64,000 nucleotides of DNA from Prunella strophiata (lineage: Eukaryota > Chordata > Aves > Passeriformes > Prunellidae), in contig JAZBQD010000019.1 of assembly GCA_036583965.1 (NCBI GenBank), positions 16,135,585-16,199,584 on the forward strand. Reading direction: 5' to 3'. Numbering within the stretch: the stretch's first letter is position 1; each line of letters starts with the position of its first letter. Shown here piece by piece: positions 24,501 through 34,380 of this stretch. Both the position numbers and the translations under genes were made by a program. Below the pieces are notes generated by a model. The model worked only from the letters and a program-made list of their open reading frames with translations, made no database searches and had not been told where the DNA came from.

Positions 24501-25983
24501 TAAAAAGGAGTACAATAATAAATCCAACCCATCCATAAGCCATACCTCTCCTAGTCACATGCCTCAGCTATTTAAGAGTGGGTTTTGCCATCCAATCTCA
24601 TTAAATCTTTGATTTTTTTCTGCATGAGTGTGGCCAGAGAAATAAGTGGGCACAGACCACTGGTTCATTTTTTTTAATGGAAAATAATATCTCTAAATAA
24701 TAATTAATTTCTAAAAGAGTAATAATGTTCATTAACATACCTCACAAATTTTCTCTAAGGATGGAACAAAGAAGTCATCACATACTATGGCCAAAGCGTA
24801 AAACATATAAAGAGCCTGTAAAGAAAATAAATTCAGGGAATACTTCAGATTTTTCCTGTATATGAAAAAAGGAAAAAAGGTAATGCTACCTTTATTCAAA
24901 CTAGCAGAAATATACAGCTTTGCTTTTTTATTTCATTCCAAATAAAACTCTCCCTGTTGATAAATTTAGGGCATAAAACCAGATTTTTGAATGTAAGATC
25001 TCATTCAGAACATTTTTCAGACCCTAAAATATGAAAGATACCACACTTTAACAGAATAGGATGCCACAAGAGATTTCACATAATGAAAAGTAACAGGTAA
25101 AGGCACAAAGTTATGTAGTCATCCTCTATATTTTTAACTAATTATCAGACCAAGTAGTTAAATAGAAAGTAAAACCAGGCTGATTAACAACATTCAGGAA
25201 GTATTTACACCTGGAAATAAGTGGACTCTGGCCATGGATCACTGCACCAAAAGGCTTAGAAATGATCCTGGTTCCCTGCATCCCGTGTGATTCTCCCAGT
25301 GTCTTATGCAGCTTTATGTGCTGTGCCCATGCAATGGGCTTAATCCTGCTGCTGTCCACCAAACAGAACTCCTTTATACTTTACTTTGTTTTTTAATACA
25401 ATAGAAAATAAAATCCCACATTATATTTTCTATATTTCTTTAGGGTTGGTTTCGGGGATTTTTAAATTATAATTGCATCTATTGCATAGAGGCACAAAAG
25501 AAAAGAAAGAGACTCAAGAAACTTCCACATCATGCTCAATGTCATCAGTGAAGGAATCCCAAACTCTGTCTATGTAACATGAAATACAAATCATGTGATC
25601 CACTTCTGCCAGGATTTTATCTCCAAGAGGATGAATGCATAGGTTCTGCAAATTCAGACTTGCATCATTTTCTTAAATCATGGAGTCACAGAATCATTTA
25701 GGTTGGAAAAGACCCTTAAGATCATCAAGTTCAACTGTTAACCCAACAATACCAAGTCCACCACTATACCACGTCCCCAAGGTGTTACCTTTCAAGAAAT
25801 TGTATGAAAACAGATGTATTAGAAATACTCAAATCAAAGTATTAAAAACCTGTTGATATATACACAACAGGAAAACAAAAATGAAGCACAGTAGAGAAAA
25901 ACTTACAGCAATGATATGAAGCAGAATTCCTCCTTGTTGACGTTCTTTATTTGTAAATATATCTTCAGGAAACTCATTAATGG
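443..25983 (-). CDS. SLC24A4: SLC24A4 (NCKX4), K+-dependent Na+/Ca2+ exchanger, partial: 12 internal exons, both ends outside the window
   Basis: Joined on the minus strand, the twelve exons give an open frame of 412 codons in which every junction is GT-AG and every phase fits. The order matches the NCKX family: first membrane segment, alpha-1 repeat ([17 protein letters not shown]), further membrane segments, a hydrophilic cytoplasmic loop, two more hydrophobic segments and alpha-2 ([17 protein letters not shown]). NCKX proteins use inward Na+ and outward K+ gradients to move Ca2+ across the plasma membrane; the E of alpha-1 and the D of alpha-2 belong to the cation site in this family. SLC24A4 is preferred over SLC24A3 because the loop carries QYGKN, the stretch NKFGPRTR and ENIENGN, which from memory of the human paralogues are NCKX4-like. 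About 200 residues are missing compared with the roughly 600-residue family length: the N-terminus with the signal peptide and the C-terminus after alpha-2. Paralogue assignment rests on remembered sequences, not on a search. Confidence 0.93.
558..1983 (-). other. SLC24A4: SLC24A4 intron between exons k and l (1426 nt)
   Basis: GT-AG intron. Unremarkable AT-rich sequence; I recognise no repeat, RNA gene or additional exon in it. Confidence 0.85.
1984..2150 (-). CDS. SLC24A4: SLC24A4 exon k (167 nt): first two helices of the second membrane cluster
   Basis: After a split Glu it reads [40 protein letters not shown] and [15 protein letters not shown]. The W-TWPL-F and TIPNC-KPRWEK-F motifs are strongly conserved in NCKX proteins. 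Two hydrophobic segments flank the short charged [10 protein letters not shown] loop. Acceptor CCTGCAG, donor GTAAGT, phase 0 at the 3' end. Confidence 0.95.
7905..8010 (+). mobile_element. Probable ancient CR1-like fragment
   Basis: AAAGGTTCTTCACAAAATCA followed by CAGAGGATGCTGTGGGTGTT and a remnant of GATTCAA..ATTAGAC resembles the 3' region of old CR1-L type elements as I remember them. Highly decayed; a repeat-library search is needed to confirm it. Confidence 0.4.
10128..10295 (+). mobile_element. CR1 LINE 3'-terminal fragment, plus orientation
   Basis: Contains a degenerate CR1 tail: GTGCTCATGGAAGCAGTGGA, GACATGGCAGTGCTGGCTTA and a terminus reading TTTTTCCAACCTTAATGATT then CTAGGATTC. 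Orientation is opposite to SLC24A4. Strongly decayed, so the left edge is approximate. Confidence 0.75.
11451..11595 (-). CDS. SLC24A4: SLC24A4 exon j (145 nt): variable acidic part of the loop
   Basis: Codes [40 protein letters not shown] and SLTPFSVP, plus one base. The conserved ends (RQRLI-SANG and TPFSVP) bracket a low-conservation acidic stretch. As I recall it, human NCKX4 has a longer Gln/Pro-rich stretch here, which is absent in this exon. Acceptor CACTGCAG, donor GTAAGG. Confidence 0.93.
11596..13542 (-). other. SLC24A4: SLC24A4 intron between exons i and j (1947 nt)
   Basis: GT-AG intron holding a perfect 11-bp inverted repeat at 11951-11980 and an (AC)6 tract at 13284-13295. No exon seen. 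Confidence 0.85.
11951..11980. repeat. Perfect 11-bp inverted repeat with 8-nt loop
   Basis: Arms AAGACACCTCT and AGAGGTGTCTT enclose GCACAATT. It could form a stem-loop in the pre-mRNA, 355 nt upstream of exon j. No known element recognised. Confidence 0.85.
13543..13712 (-). CDS. SLC24A4: SLC24A4 exon i (170 nt): conserved loop core
   Basis: Begins with two bases that complete a Val codon, then [40 protein letters not shown] and [16 protein letters not shown]. It is the most conserved part of the NCKX loop. Two acceptor AGs lie five bases apart. Only the upstream one (ATTAG before TGAAG) keeps frame with exon h, which fixes the boundary at 13712. Donor GTACGC. The exon is notably CpG-rich compared with the introns around it. 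Confidence 0.94.
13713..18337 (-). other. SLC24A4: SLC24A4 intron between exons h and i (4625 nt)
   Basis: AT-rich intron. The only structure I note is the palindrome with flanking direct repeats at 17422-17474. A 173-codon plus-strand frame at 13716-14237 starts close to exon i but lacks any recognisable domain and looks fortuitous. Confidence 0.85.
17422..17474. repeat. 16-bp palindrome inside 11-bp direct repeats
   Basis: TATACCTATAGGTATA at 17440-17455 is a perfect palindrome. TATCTACCTTA occurs at 17422-17432 and again at 17464-17474 on either side. Probably generated by local slippage; it could extrude or fold. Confidence 0.85.
18338..18480 (-). CDS. SLC24A4: SLC24A4 exon h (143 nt): start of the large cytoplasmic loop
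   Basis: Reads, after the split Lys, [40 protein letters not shown] and SIPLLWK, plus one base. The tract of Asn, Asp, Glu and Ser and the DDPS-PLL motif match the NCKX4 loop; from memory the human protein has the same arrangement with substitutions. Acceptor CTTTCAG, donor GTAAGG. It shows no membrane character. Confidence 0.92.
18481..19482 (-). other. SLC24A4: SLC24A4 intron between exons g and h (1002 nt)
   Basis: GT-AG intron with nothing further recognised. Confidence 0.85.
19483..19536 (-). CDS. SLC24A4: SLC24A4 exon g (54 nt): helix [17 protein letters not shown] before the loop
   Basis: The first base completes the Trp from the micro-exon. The exon then reads [17 protein letters not shown] and ends with two bases of a Lys codon. 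This is the last hydrophobic helix of the first membrane cluster, leading into the cytoplasmic loop. The acceptor TTTTTGAG is a slightly unusual AG site; the donor is GTAAGT. Confidence 0.94.
19537..20230 (-). other. SLC24A4: SLC24A4 intron between micro-exon f and exon g (694 nt)
   Basis: GT-AG intron downstream of the micro-exon. No repeat recognised; possible splicing-enhancer content was not evaluated. Confidence 0.85.
20231..20256 (-). CDS. SLC24A4: SLC24A4 exon f (26-nt micro-exon): FIYDEKIEW
   Basis: A micro-exon bounded by TTCTAG and GTAAGT. It codes FIYDEKIE plus the first two bases of a Trp codon, and the next exon supplies the last base. Without it, exons e and g do not join in frame. 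FIYDE followed by WWE is a conserved NCKX extramembrane motif, so both content and phase support it. It is too short for ordinary ORF or gene-model searches. Confidence 0.93.
20257..21252 (-). other. SLC24A4: SLC24A4 intron between exon e and micro-exon f (996 nt)
   Basis: GT-AG intron upstream of the micro-exon, ending in an AAGAAGG-rich stretch on the template side (a CCTTCTTCTAG acceptor tract). Nothing else recognised. Confidence 0.85.
21253..21327 (-). CDS. SLC24A4: SLC24A4 exon e (75 nt): membrane segment [14 protein letters not shown]
   Basis: Codes [20 protein letters not shown] and IILIV. The W-A-x-x-RDSVYYT/IS block is conserved across NCKX3/4. Acceptor TTTTTCAG, donor GTAAGT. Like exon b, it is phase 0 to phase 0 and 25 codons long. 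It joins directly to the micro-exon. Confidence 0.95.
21328..22034 (-). other. SLC24A4: SLC24A4 intron between exons d and e (707 nt)
   Basis: GT-AG intron with the less usual donor GTTAGT. No repeat recognised. Confidence 0.85.
22035..22138 (-). CDS. SLC24A4: SLC24A4 exon d (104 nt): end of the alpha-1 region and next membrane segment
   Basis: Two bases complete the Gly split from exon c, then the exon reads [20 protein letters not shown] followed by [14 protein letters not shown]. The [17 protein letters not shown] stretch is a core NCKX motif in which the polar residues of the third helix face the ion pathway. Acceptor CTCTGCAG, donor GTTAGT, a weaker variant of the usual GTAAGT. Ends in phase 0. 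Confidence 0.95.
22139..22845 (-). other. SLC24A4: SLC24A4 intron between exons c and d (707 nt)
   Basis: GT-AG intron carrying a CR1 fragment at about 22425-22585, in the same orientation as the gene. Confidence 0.85.
22425..22585 (-). mobile_element. CR1 LINE internal fragment
   Basis: Plus-strand text GCAGCCCAGGATACAGCTGG, GGGCTGCAAGTGCACACTGG and CCAACACCCCCAAGTCTTTC is the reverse complement of the CR1 3' region. Only about 160 bases remain, within the intron between exons c and d. Edges uncertain. Confidence 0.8.
22846..22930 (-). CDS. SLC24A4: SLC24A4 exon c (85 nt): alpha-1 cation-binding repeat
   Basis: Codes [20 protein letters not shown] then PELFASVI and the first base of a Gly codon. 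[13 protein letters not shown] is the alpha-1 signature of the Na+/Ca2+ exchanger superfamily; the Glu after Pro is a family cation-site residue, and the Thr/Ser around it line the pore. Acceptor CTCCTAG, donor GTATGG. A 25-bp tandem duplication lies in the intron about 140 nt upstream of this exon. Confidence 0.95.
22931..24740 (-). other. SLC24A4: SLC24A4 intron between exons b and c (1810 nt)
   Basis: GT-AG intron. It holds a 25-bp tandem duplication at 23069-23115, but no transposon or additional exon that I can identify. Confidence 0.85.
23069..23115. repeat. Perfect 22-nt repeat in tandem (25-bp period)
   Basis: ACATCTCCAATTGTTTTCAT plus TA occurs at 23069-23090 and again at 23094-23115, a simple tandem duplication in the intron upstream of the alpha-1 exon. 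Confidence 0.9.
24741..24815 (-). CDS. SLC24A4: SLC24A4 exon b (75 nt): first transmembrane helix of the mature protein
   Basis: Codes [16 protein letters not shown] followed by VPSLEKICE, a hydrophobic helix that runs into the conserved [10 protein letters not shown] motif of NCKX proteins. Acceptor TTTACAG, donor GTATGT. The exon is phase 0 at both ends and exactly 25 codons long, so skipping would keep the frame but remove the helix. Confidence 0.95.
24816..25906 (-). other. SLC24A4: SLC24A4 intron between exons a and b (1091 nt)
   Basis: GT-AG intron with a CR1 3'-end fragment at about 25682-25795, close to the donor of exon a. Confidence 0.85.
25682..25795 (-). mobile_element. CR1 LINE 3'-terminal fragment
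   Basis: Plus strand reads GTCACAGAATCATTTAGGTT then GGAAAAGACCCTTAAGATCA, followed by the PCR1-like tail with CCAAGTCCACCACTATACCA. This is the reverse complement of a CR1 3' end, about 110 bases long, in the intron between exons a and b. Confidence 0.8.
25907..25983 (-). CDS. SLC24A4: SLC24A4 exon a (77 nt): N-terminal extracellular segment leading into the first membrane helix
   Basis: Most 5' exon recognised. It follows a CTTTCAG acceptor and ends before GTAAGT. It starts with two bases that complete a split codon, then reads [20 protein letters not shown] and LHIIA. The EFP-D-F-NKERQ block is the conserved stretch just before the first membrane helix of the mature exchanger. The preceding exon must end with one base; no matching exon could be found upstream in the window. 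Confidence 0.92.
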
Positions 25984-28439
25984 CTGAAAGAAAAACATAC
26001 TTTTTAAAAAAATGTACACAGCATGTATAAACGGGAGAATGAAAACTAGAGAAGCATCTGCAGAAACATATGACCAAACATAAGTGCCTCTTCTGATGTA
26101 TTATATTACAGCTTGCCATTTCAGAATTTCTTTAGTGCTCTGTAGTTTTGAGACACTGTGTAATCACAGTTGACACTCTCACAGGAACACAGTACAGGAT
26201 AATTCACAAACTACTGGTCAGGATGCAGCAATCTGCAATGCTTTAATCTATTTCATATGTCTTACAAACATTTTAAGATGCCAACAGAAGCATATATGCA
26301 TGTAACAGCCAAGTAGGTTCCTTGTAGTAATACACTGCTATTTATAGTAATATAGTAATATCTAGTATAATAAAATACCATTCCCTCCATGAAATATCAT
26401 TTTCTCCATGAGAGTGGAATACCTTTCTGGAATAATACTGAAATACCATCAACTTTAAAGTTAAATAAGAACTTACTGTCAGTTACATTAGCTGACAAAA
26501 GCAAAATTCTTCAGAGAAGCTACTCCCTAACACATGAAATAATGTATGGTAAAAAATTAGTAAGCACACAAGGCATGTGTTTTTTAATAAATTCTGCCTT
26601 TTAAAAACTAATATTATCTGAAGTGATTAGTAACTAAAAATGCATTAAGGAAACTTTCTTAATGGAAGGGAAGTGGGAGAACAGACCCAGATCTACATCT
26701 GCTGGCATCTTGATCACAATATGGTTGTTCTTACATCCCTGGTTGAAATACCATGCCCACATGGATGTATTCAGGACACACACACACTATTCACATTGCA
26801 ACCCCCATTTTGTGCTCTGTCTCCTCCATCCAAGCTGTGGCTGTGAGAACACACATGGGGCAGCAAAGAACAGAGCCTTGGCCTCAGTCTCTAGCAATGA
26901 GAACAGAACCTTGCACATGAGGCAGATCATTTCACATAATTGGATGCAAAGGTGCTGCAAGCTCCCATCACAGGTGTTTGTGCCAGAAGTGCCATCCCCT
27001 TACTGCCACCATATGGCAGAAGGAATCTATCCCTGCTCCCTGTCTTGGCAAACTGGACTGTGTCATCTGGGAAGCTATTATCTACCTGGTAATCTCATTC
27101 AGATGACTGTATAATATTTCAAAGAACAATGTTAAAAATGGTTAAGTTAGTATAAACCTAAGTTTTAAGAAGCATGAATAAAAATCACCATTCTTCTAAT
27201 CTTTCTAAGGTGACCTTTACTTCTGTGAAGTTAATACCAAATAGGAAATCAGAAGTTCCAAGGACAGCAAAGGTAAGAGCCAGAAAATAAAAACGAGTGT
27301 AGGCATCTAATCACAAACCAAAAGCAAAGCAGCTTCACTGCAAACTGCCTTGTTTTATAGACAGTGATAACAGCATATTCCTGGTGATAGCTTTAGTAAT
27401 AAATAACTACTTGTAATAAACACCTGCTTGTCTCACAGAGGTAATATTACATGAACTAACATGAAGACAGCTTTTCTCAAAGATAATGCTCCTCTCTACA
27501 AAAAAACTCATGGTGTGCATTTTTTCTCACAACACGACAATTCAAAATCTTCTATAAAAGTCAGGGGAAATTAAACAAAGCTCTGGAGCCTGGTAGGCAA
27601 GATTTTTTCCTGAAGTGAAATGGCCACCTACCAGTGAGTTCCAAGGTACAGTATGGAGTTTTACTGTATCAACATTTGCTGTCTTTATGGCTTTATTATC
27701 CAAATAATCACAGGTTTGGTCTAACAAACACCTATAAATTCTGTATACCTTATCTACATGCACTGTTCTTTATTTACTAGCTGTATCATGGCTTTAGTAT
27801 TTTAAACTATTTGTTTTTCTTACCTACTGCTGTGATAACCTGGTTTCTCAGGAAAAAGCTGTTTGGATTCCCTTGGGTCCTATTTTAGGCCTGGGAATTC
27901 AACAACACTTAACTGAAGGGGGCAGTGGCATTCCCTCATCTGTATAAGCTGACAGAGGGCATAGGACATTATCAGAGTTTGAGAGAGCAGTCTGCCCTCG
28001 TGGTACAATCTGATTATGTGTGTGCACAGCAAGGCTCTGCTCTGCTTCACACAGAGATATTTTCTCATGTATGGGAGATGGAGTTATCTGTCTGCCTGAG
28101 TGGGAGCTACATCTCCTTGGTTTCTACTGAAAAGAGACAGAACAGATGGGAGAAGGAGATTAAATGAAGAGCAGTATATCTAATGGGGCTAACCTTTGCC
28201 AAAAAAAGGAGGGGAACATACACCCATCATCTTAAAATCAGATAGAAATACAGAAATATTTATCCTGCTGGTACTGCTGCCAACTCATGGGTCCTGCAGC
28301 TCATCTTGTCCAGCACAGATCTCAGGAGGAAGGGAGGGCATGAAGAAAGCCAAGTCTATATTGAAACTGCCATCAATCTGTAGCTGGTGCCCTCTCTCCA
28401 ACCATTAAATGAGTGGGGAAACAAAAGCACCTTCTCCAG

Positions 28440-28760
28440 TTACGGGCTTAGGAGGGGCCAGCCGCCGCCTTTTTCTCTGAGTCACGGACATAAAAAATCC
28501 TTGATTATGGCATGACAGCAAGCATGATTCACCTTTGATAAAAAGCTCTGCCTGAGCTGTCTGTGGCTAAAGAGCTATACAAGGCATGCAAAGAGCATGC
28601 CTCAGAAGAGAATACAAGAGCAGCTGCACAGCATAAGCTGCCTGCTTGGCTCCGGAGCAGAGCTGGCACGAAGCAGCTGGGGCAACCCCGGCATGCCTGT
28701 GACACCTGCCCTGACGTAGGCTGCTAGCAGATTAATTCTGGGTACCCTGAGAGCATTGTT
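28440..28760. promoter_or_regulatory. GC-richer intronic segment with an AP-1-type motif (candidate regulatory element)
   Basis: Stands out from the AT-rich intron by CCGCCGCC-type sequence and several CpGs. It contains TGAGTCA at 28478-28484, the consensus for AP-1-family factors. There is no conserved exon here. A single 7-bp motif is weak evidence, so this is only a candidate. Confidence 0.2.
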
Positions 28761-31700
28761 CCCACATGCCCTACCATACTCTGACAGGCAGGCTGCCAAT
28801 GAAGTGAAGTTTCAGAATCCCCTAAGCCTGACAACCATCTCAACAACCACGTGGATCTGTGGTTTTATAACCTGCCTTGACATGTGATTTCTTCACCTTA
28901 TTAGCAGTTGATTTACTCACAACAAACATGCCAAGTCTTAACACCTGCTAAGTGTTCAAGCCTGCTACAACTCTTAAGGTTTTTCCTGACAGGGAAAATG
29001 GATCTATAGATTTTTGAAGGCTATGTGCAATCAGCTCTGCCTTTGCAGGGAGGGGGTTAGGCACATGATGTACACAAAAACTCAATGACCCTTTTAATGC
29101 CTACATCTTGCTCCTCTGTCCCTTCAGGCCCTGTTATAGCTACAGACTGCAATGCCTACCCCTTCACCCTGGCACTCAGGGACTGCTGATCATCAAACTC
29201 ACCCAGAATGGATGTGTAATGGGATGAAGGACAGAAGACAGAATAGGATACTTCCACTTTTAGCCCCTTCAAGTAATCATATTCACAAGCCAGCCTGAAT
29301 ACTTAAAGTTTGTGTTATTCAGTTTAAGCACTGCAACCAGCTTTAGGCACCTCTGCACTAAAGTATATTTCTGCTTGTGTGCAATTCCCTTCCCACATTC
29401 CAGATCCTCATCTTCCCCAGGCTTGGTGCTATGTCCATGTAGTTGTGCCTGTTTGTTCACTGTAGTGACAGTGAACAAACTCATCACTGTGTGCAGAAGT
29501 GAGCTTCTTTGTACCTGTCAAGCAAGTGCATGCATCATTACCTGGTGTCAGCAGCAAGGTATCAACAGTTTGTGCAACAGGAGTAGAACTTGTAACAGAC
29601 TTCATGGTACTGCAAATTATACTAAATTATAATTCCATAATAATCTGCTGCAAGATTGATTGAAAGCCAGAAAATCCTCACTCCTTCCAACAACATCTCC
29701 CTGAATGCAAGGGTCCTATATCAGCTGAGCTGCAATGAATAGGGTAAGTATGTCTGAGAACTACTCTTGCTTTTAGAACATTTCTGACTTCAGGCTTCTT
29801 CATTTCTGAAGAGCCCATACTGCTCTTCAAAATCAGTGCACTGGGAAGATTTTTTACAGAAAGATAGTTAGCAACTTTGAAAGCATCCTCTCATATTCTC
29901 TTTACCATGAATGTCAGAAGAGTCAGTCCCTTGTCATGTTTCACCTGTTACTTCAGGTGCTGAGGTGGTGCAGTCTCAGGAAGACAGCAATGACCTCAGT
30001 ACATGCAGGTGGTCTCAGGGAACAACATAATACACTCAGCTAATCCTCTTGCACAACCTGTGCACTGTAAATATTGTCATAGTAACTGTGTACTTGAGAA
30101 AAGAGTAGCAGGTAGCTTTTGCTCATAGAAAAGTATTGACTTTAGTGATGCAATGTAGTATTAATACCAGAAACAAAGTACAAACCCAAAAACCTTACCA
30201 TTACAGTGAAACTAGTTTACTCAAATATAAAATGTGTCATATGAAAGTCCTCCTTTTTAATAATACTTCCTAAATTAGATGTAATGGACGTGAATAGTCA
30301 TTAGAAAATCATAAATGTGCCATAATACATTAAAGGTATATTTTTTTCCACAAGCTAACAGGCCCTTAACTCTTAATTGGCACTGAAGAAAAATGGTACA
30401 CTCAGCAAGCACATTTAAACATGAAAGCTGGTAACATACAAATCTTAAAAGGACCAAAGAAAAAATAAAGAACAGTTCACTGGTCATGTTGGATGCCCTC
30501 TGGAAAACGTAGGAATTATCAAGCTTTAAGCTCCCATTCCCATTAGACAGCTGTTTCCAGTTTTCTGTAGCAGGATGACTTGTGGATTTTCCCTCATGCT
30601 CAGTTCAGCTTTTGCTGCACACTAACCCAGGCAGCAGTCTTACAGCAAATCAGGAATGGGTTATTCATAGAAATAGACATGTTTATTTGAAAAATTCTGC
30701 AAGGACGCTTCTGTAGAGATAACTCTTTAGTAAACTTGTCCCATGGATTATACTACCTGAGCAACAATAAGGCAACAATAACAATAATCCATATGAATTG
30801 CAATGAAATTATTTGAAACACCACCCAGCTTCTAGGAGAGGCATTTGTGCATCCATGTGAAACTGTGTGGTGCCAAAGATCAAGCTTTCTATTTGCAGGC
30901 AAAGTACCATCTGGCAGGAGGCACACTAAGCATACTCCTCCATACCCCTCACCTCATAAACAGTAGAATTATGAGCAAATTTTATCTCTCTGGTATATTA
31001 TTTCAATTTACATTGCTCAACCAAAAGAGGACTCCCAAGTATAATCATATGTGCAATGGAAAAGTGGCAGCTTATGAAGCAAATAACTGATTCAACCCTC
31101 AACCATGAAATCCATTTAATATATGATTGTAAAGAATGGTATTATTTATGAAACAGCCTTGAAAATTCTCTTTCCATTAGTATGAAGCTATGAAAATATC
31201 TATACAAAACTGGATTAGCTACAATAAAAAGTAGAATTAATACCTTATTAAATCCTAGACTTACATTGAGTTTCTTCTCTCTTTTATAAAAAAAGTATTT
31301 TCACTCATTAAGTCAATGTCAAACAATGAAAAAATACATTAAGAATTAACTATCAACCAAAAAATTATAAGGCATGATGAAATTCCAGTTCCTGATCTAG
31401 GGGACTCAGTGAGGACACAAGAATACACAAGTACTGCAACACAAGGATGCATCCACATATCAGAGAGCAGCCTTTCATGTATTAACCTTTGTGTTACTCA
31501 AAAAAAAACCCCAAACTTCTAAAAGGTTCCCAAAGTTTGGAATCATGTTTTTCTTGTTTTTTTCTTGCTGGCCTCCAGACCATTCACACAATTTCTGAAC
31601 TCTTCCAGCATCTTCTCTTATTAGGACACTGGTTTTCTACTAAGCAGGAGTGTATTCTTCAAAATGCCACCTATGGACCCCAACCCTTTTATTTCACACA

Positions 31701-34362
31701 TCAGATTCCTAAACCAGGGTACTAAAATTTTTTCACCTTCTCCCCTTTTTCACTTACTGACTCATACTCTGTTTACTCTGTTTACACTACTTTGAGCCAA
31801 GGCTGGCAAAGCAGTTCAAACACTGCCAGGGTCCAGCACTGGTGCGCAGCTTTTTCACACATGACATGTCTTTTCCAGGCTCTGGGGGAATAATTCTGGT
31901 TCTCAGGACTGAATAAACACCATGGAATAATGTGAACAGTTTAAATTGTACCACCTCTTGACTGTCCTAAGAATTAACTACAGACATCAGTTACCAGTAA
32001 ATAATTGTGTCTTCTACGTGGAATTTGCCTCTAGTTTCCCATTCAGAGTTTCATACATTTGACACTCCCTCTCCACCTTTCTGTCATTTTTTGCTTCCTG
32101 AAAGTCCATAGTTTCTATGGTCTACAGCATCTTGTTTAATTTGAAGGAGAGAGCTCTTTGGCTGTGCTGGGTTTTGGACTCAGTTTGGCTGTGTCCATTT
32201 TAAATACAGATAAGAAGTGATGTCCCTGGCAAGATCACTACCTTTTGGAAAAAGGATAATGACTGGATTAACAATCAATGCTGTGACTCACATAAAAAGG
32301 ACAGTTATTAAAAGGTCAGGCAACTTTTCAGTCCTACAGAAAATAATCATTCCTTATGTTTTTCAAAGGTAAGCCTTCCGGCTGCAAACAAGCTGGAGAA
32401 TCAAACATCACACCATGAGGTTTTGGTATCCTCAGCTCAAGCTCAATGAGGTCTTGTTTAGAATTTTTTTACTCCCAGTCAGACTCAAAAATCTCTTCCA
32501 GAACTAAAGGATGGAAAGTATTTATGCTAATTGTTCAGCCTAATCACTTATAAACTCAGTTTATGCACCTTACAATAACAGCAAGAAGAGGCTGACATGT
32601 CAATAGCATCTTCAAGGGGATTTCACTGCAGGTCTATTCATAAACTGTACTGCCAAGGGGAAAATGACAATTTGATTTCTATAACAATGGGCTTTGAAAT
32701 CAAGCAGACAAGTTGTAGCACTTCACTGAAAAGATTATGAAAAGTGTAATGTAATTTTAAGACACTGTGGACTAGTGATCCCCTTTGAAATGACCCACTC
32801 CATTTGGCACAAAAGGACACTTTTACACATAGAGGGTATTAACTCCCCAGATAAAATATTTTTTAAATATTTTTACTGAGTATGCACTGGAGCTGCTCTT
32901 ACATGTACTGTTGTATGATGCCTGATGAATAGCTTGACAATCAGAGCAGACCATTATCTCTTCCTTGGTTCCCAAAATTACTCTGTCAGCAGGCAGTTTA
33001 CAAGGAACAACCACCACAGAAGCAGCCCTTGGCAGATTTCCTCACACTACAGAATTTCATAGCAGAGAGAAAATCTTCCTTGTGCTGCTTGGACATGCAA
33101 GCAAGAGGGATCAGTTAAGTGAATTTGGTCCAAGGTAGAAATCTTCTTTTCTGAACATCTGAAGACCTCAGTTGGCACAGGGATGCATTATTCGTTCATT
33201 CCAACATTATTCCATTGATGCCACGTGAACAATGGGATCAAAACTGCCCTTCAAAAAGTAAAAGTTGGCTACCATAGCAGAGCTAACAAGAAAGACAATT
33301 ACATTTAAGAATGGATATCAGTGAAGTGACAGAAAATAAGGTCTTTCTTTATAAAGTATCACTGATCCTCTGGTTGCAAATGACTACAAAACTGCTTTTC
33401 TGTACAACCAAGTTCCTTCTACCTGCCCTTCCTCAGTGAATAAAATCAGGTGATTACTGCCTCCTTACACGTGTTGGAGACAGACCTCAAATAACACAGA
33501 ATATGAGTCTATTACCTGCCAGGTACCCCCTCAGGAGAAGTGACAACCACATTCAAATGGCAAAATCACTGGCAAAATTGACTGGATCCAAGTCAGACCA
33601 CAGGTTAAGTCTGAACTGCTAATAGGCAGAAAAACTACCAGGTTACTTGAAAACTGAACAGATCACATGTAGAAAACATTGAGAAGAAATAATTAAGCAA
33701 CCACAAGAGCTGTCACAGCAGCTATCATTCAGAACAGAAGTGCACTTTAAATGAAACTGTGCTATTGTGCCTTCAGTACAGTGAATGCATAATAATAAGC
33801 TTTTGAATCCCTTCTACTTTGATAAAAGCTTCAGCATGGCTCATTTAAAAGCAGCTGTATTGGCACATACCATTCTTTTCCCCCAAAGGCATAGAAAAGG
33901 AAACAAAATTTAATACTTAAAATACACCAAGTCCATCCAAGCAGGAATTTTAAACATCTAGGAAAACTGTGATATTCTTCAAGTTGAAATAGCACAAAAC
34001 CTATACATGGCTAAGATTCTACCAGGCTAAGATTAAGTTAAACAAATTGCTTTTTTAGAATCAAACGGGCATGAGATAGCAGAGCAACAGCAGACTTTTA
34101 GTCAGGCCTACTAAGACCACAGACAAGCATACAATGAAGTCATTCATAGGTATTGTTTAAACCTTTCTTACTTAGAAGCTTCTCTTTCTAGCTATAGAAG
34201 GAAAATTATGAAAGGCAGTTGTTAAAAAACCTAACTCAAACATTTATTCCACCCCTGCCAATTTAGGTTTGTTTCCAACAGTGAGTTTTTTCTGTACTTT
34301 GTCCAAAAAAACTCCTTTAACCAAGAGGGAACTGGTAAAATTCAAAGATGCTGCAATAAGGC

Positions 34363-34380
34363 AGAGGCCTTAAGGCCTCT
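34363..34380. repeat. 18-bp perfect palindrome
   Basis: AGAGGCCTTAAGGCCTCT is its own reverse complement, in the 5' intron. No function assigned. Confidence 0.9.

Noticed and set aside
25829..26119. ATG-started frame through exon a as an alternative first exon
   Set aside because: The sequence before 25983 lacks any signal peptide or family similarity, and a good CTTTCAG acceptor marks the exon start.
26662..27114. 150-codon plus-strand frame upstream of exon a
   Set aside because: No similarity recognised and antisense to the gene; His/Cys-rich content follows CA-rich sequence and not a domain.
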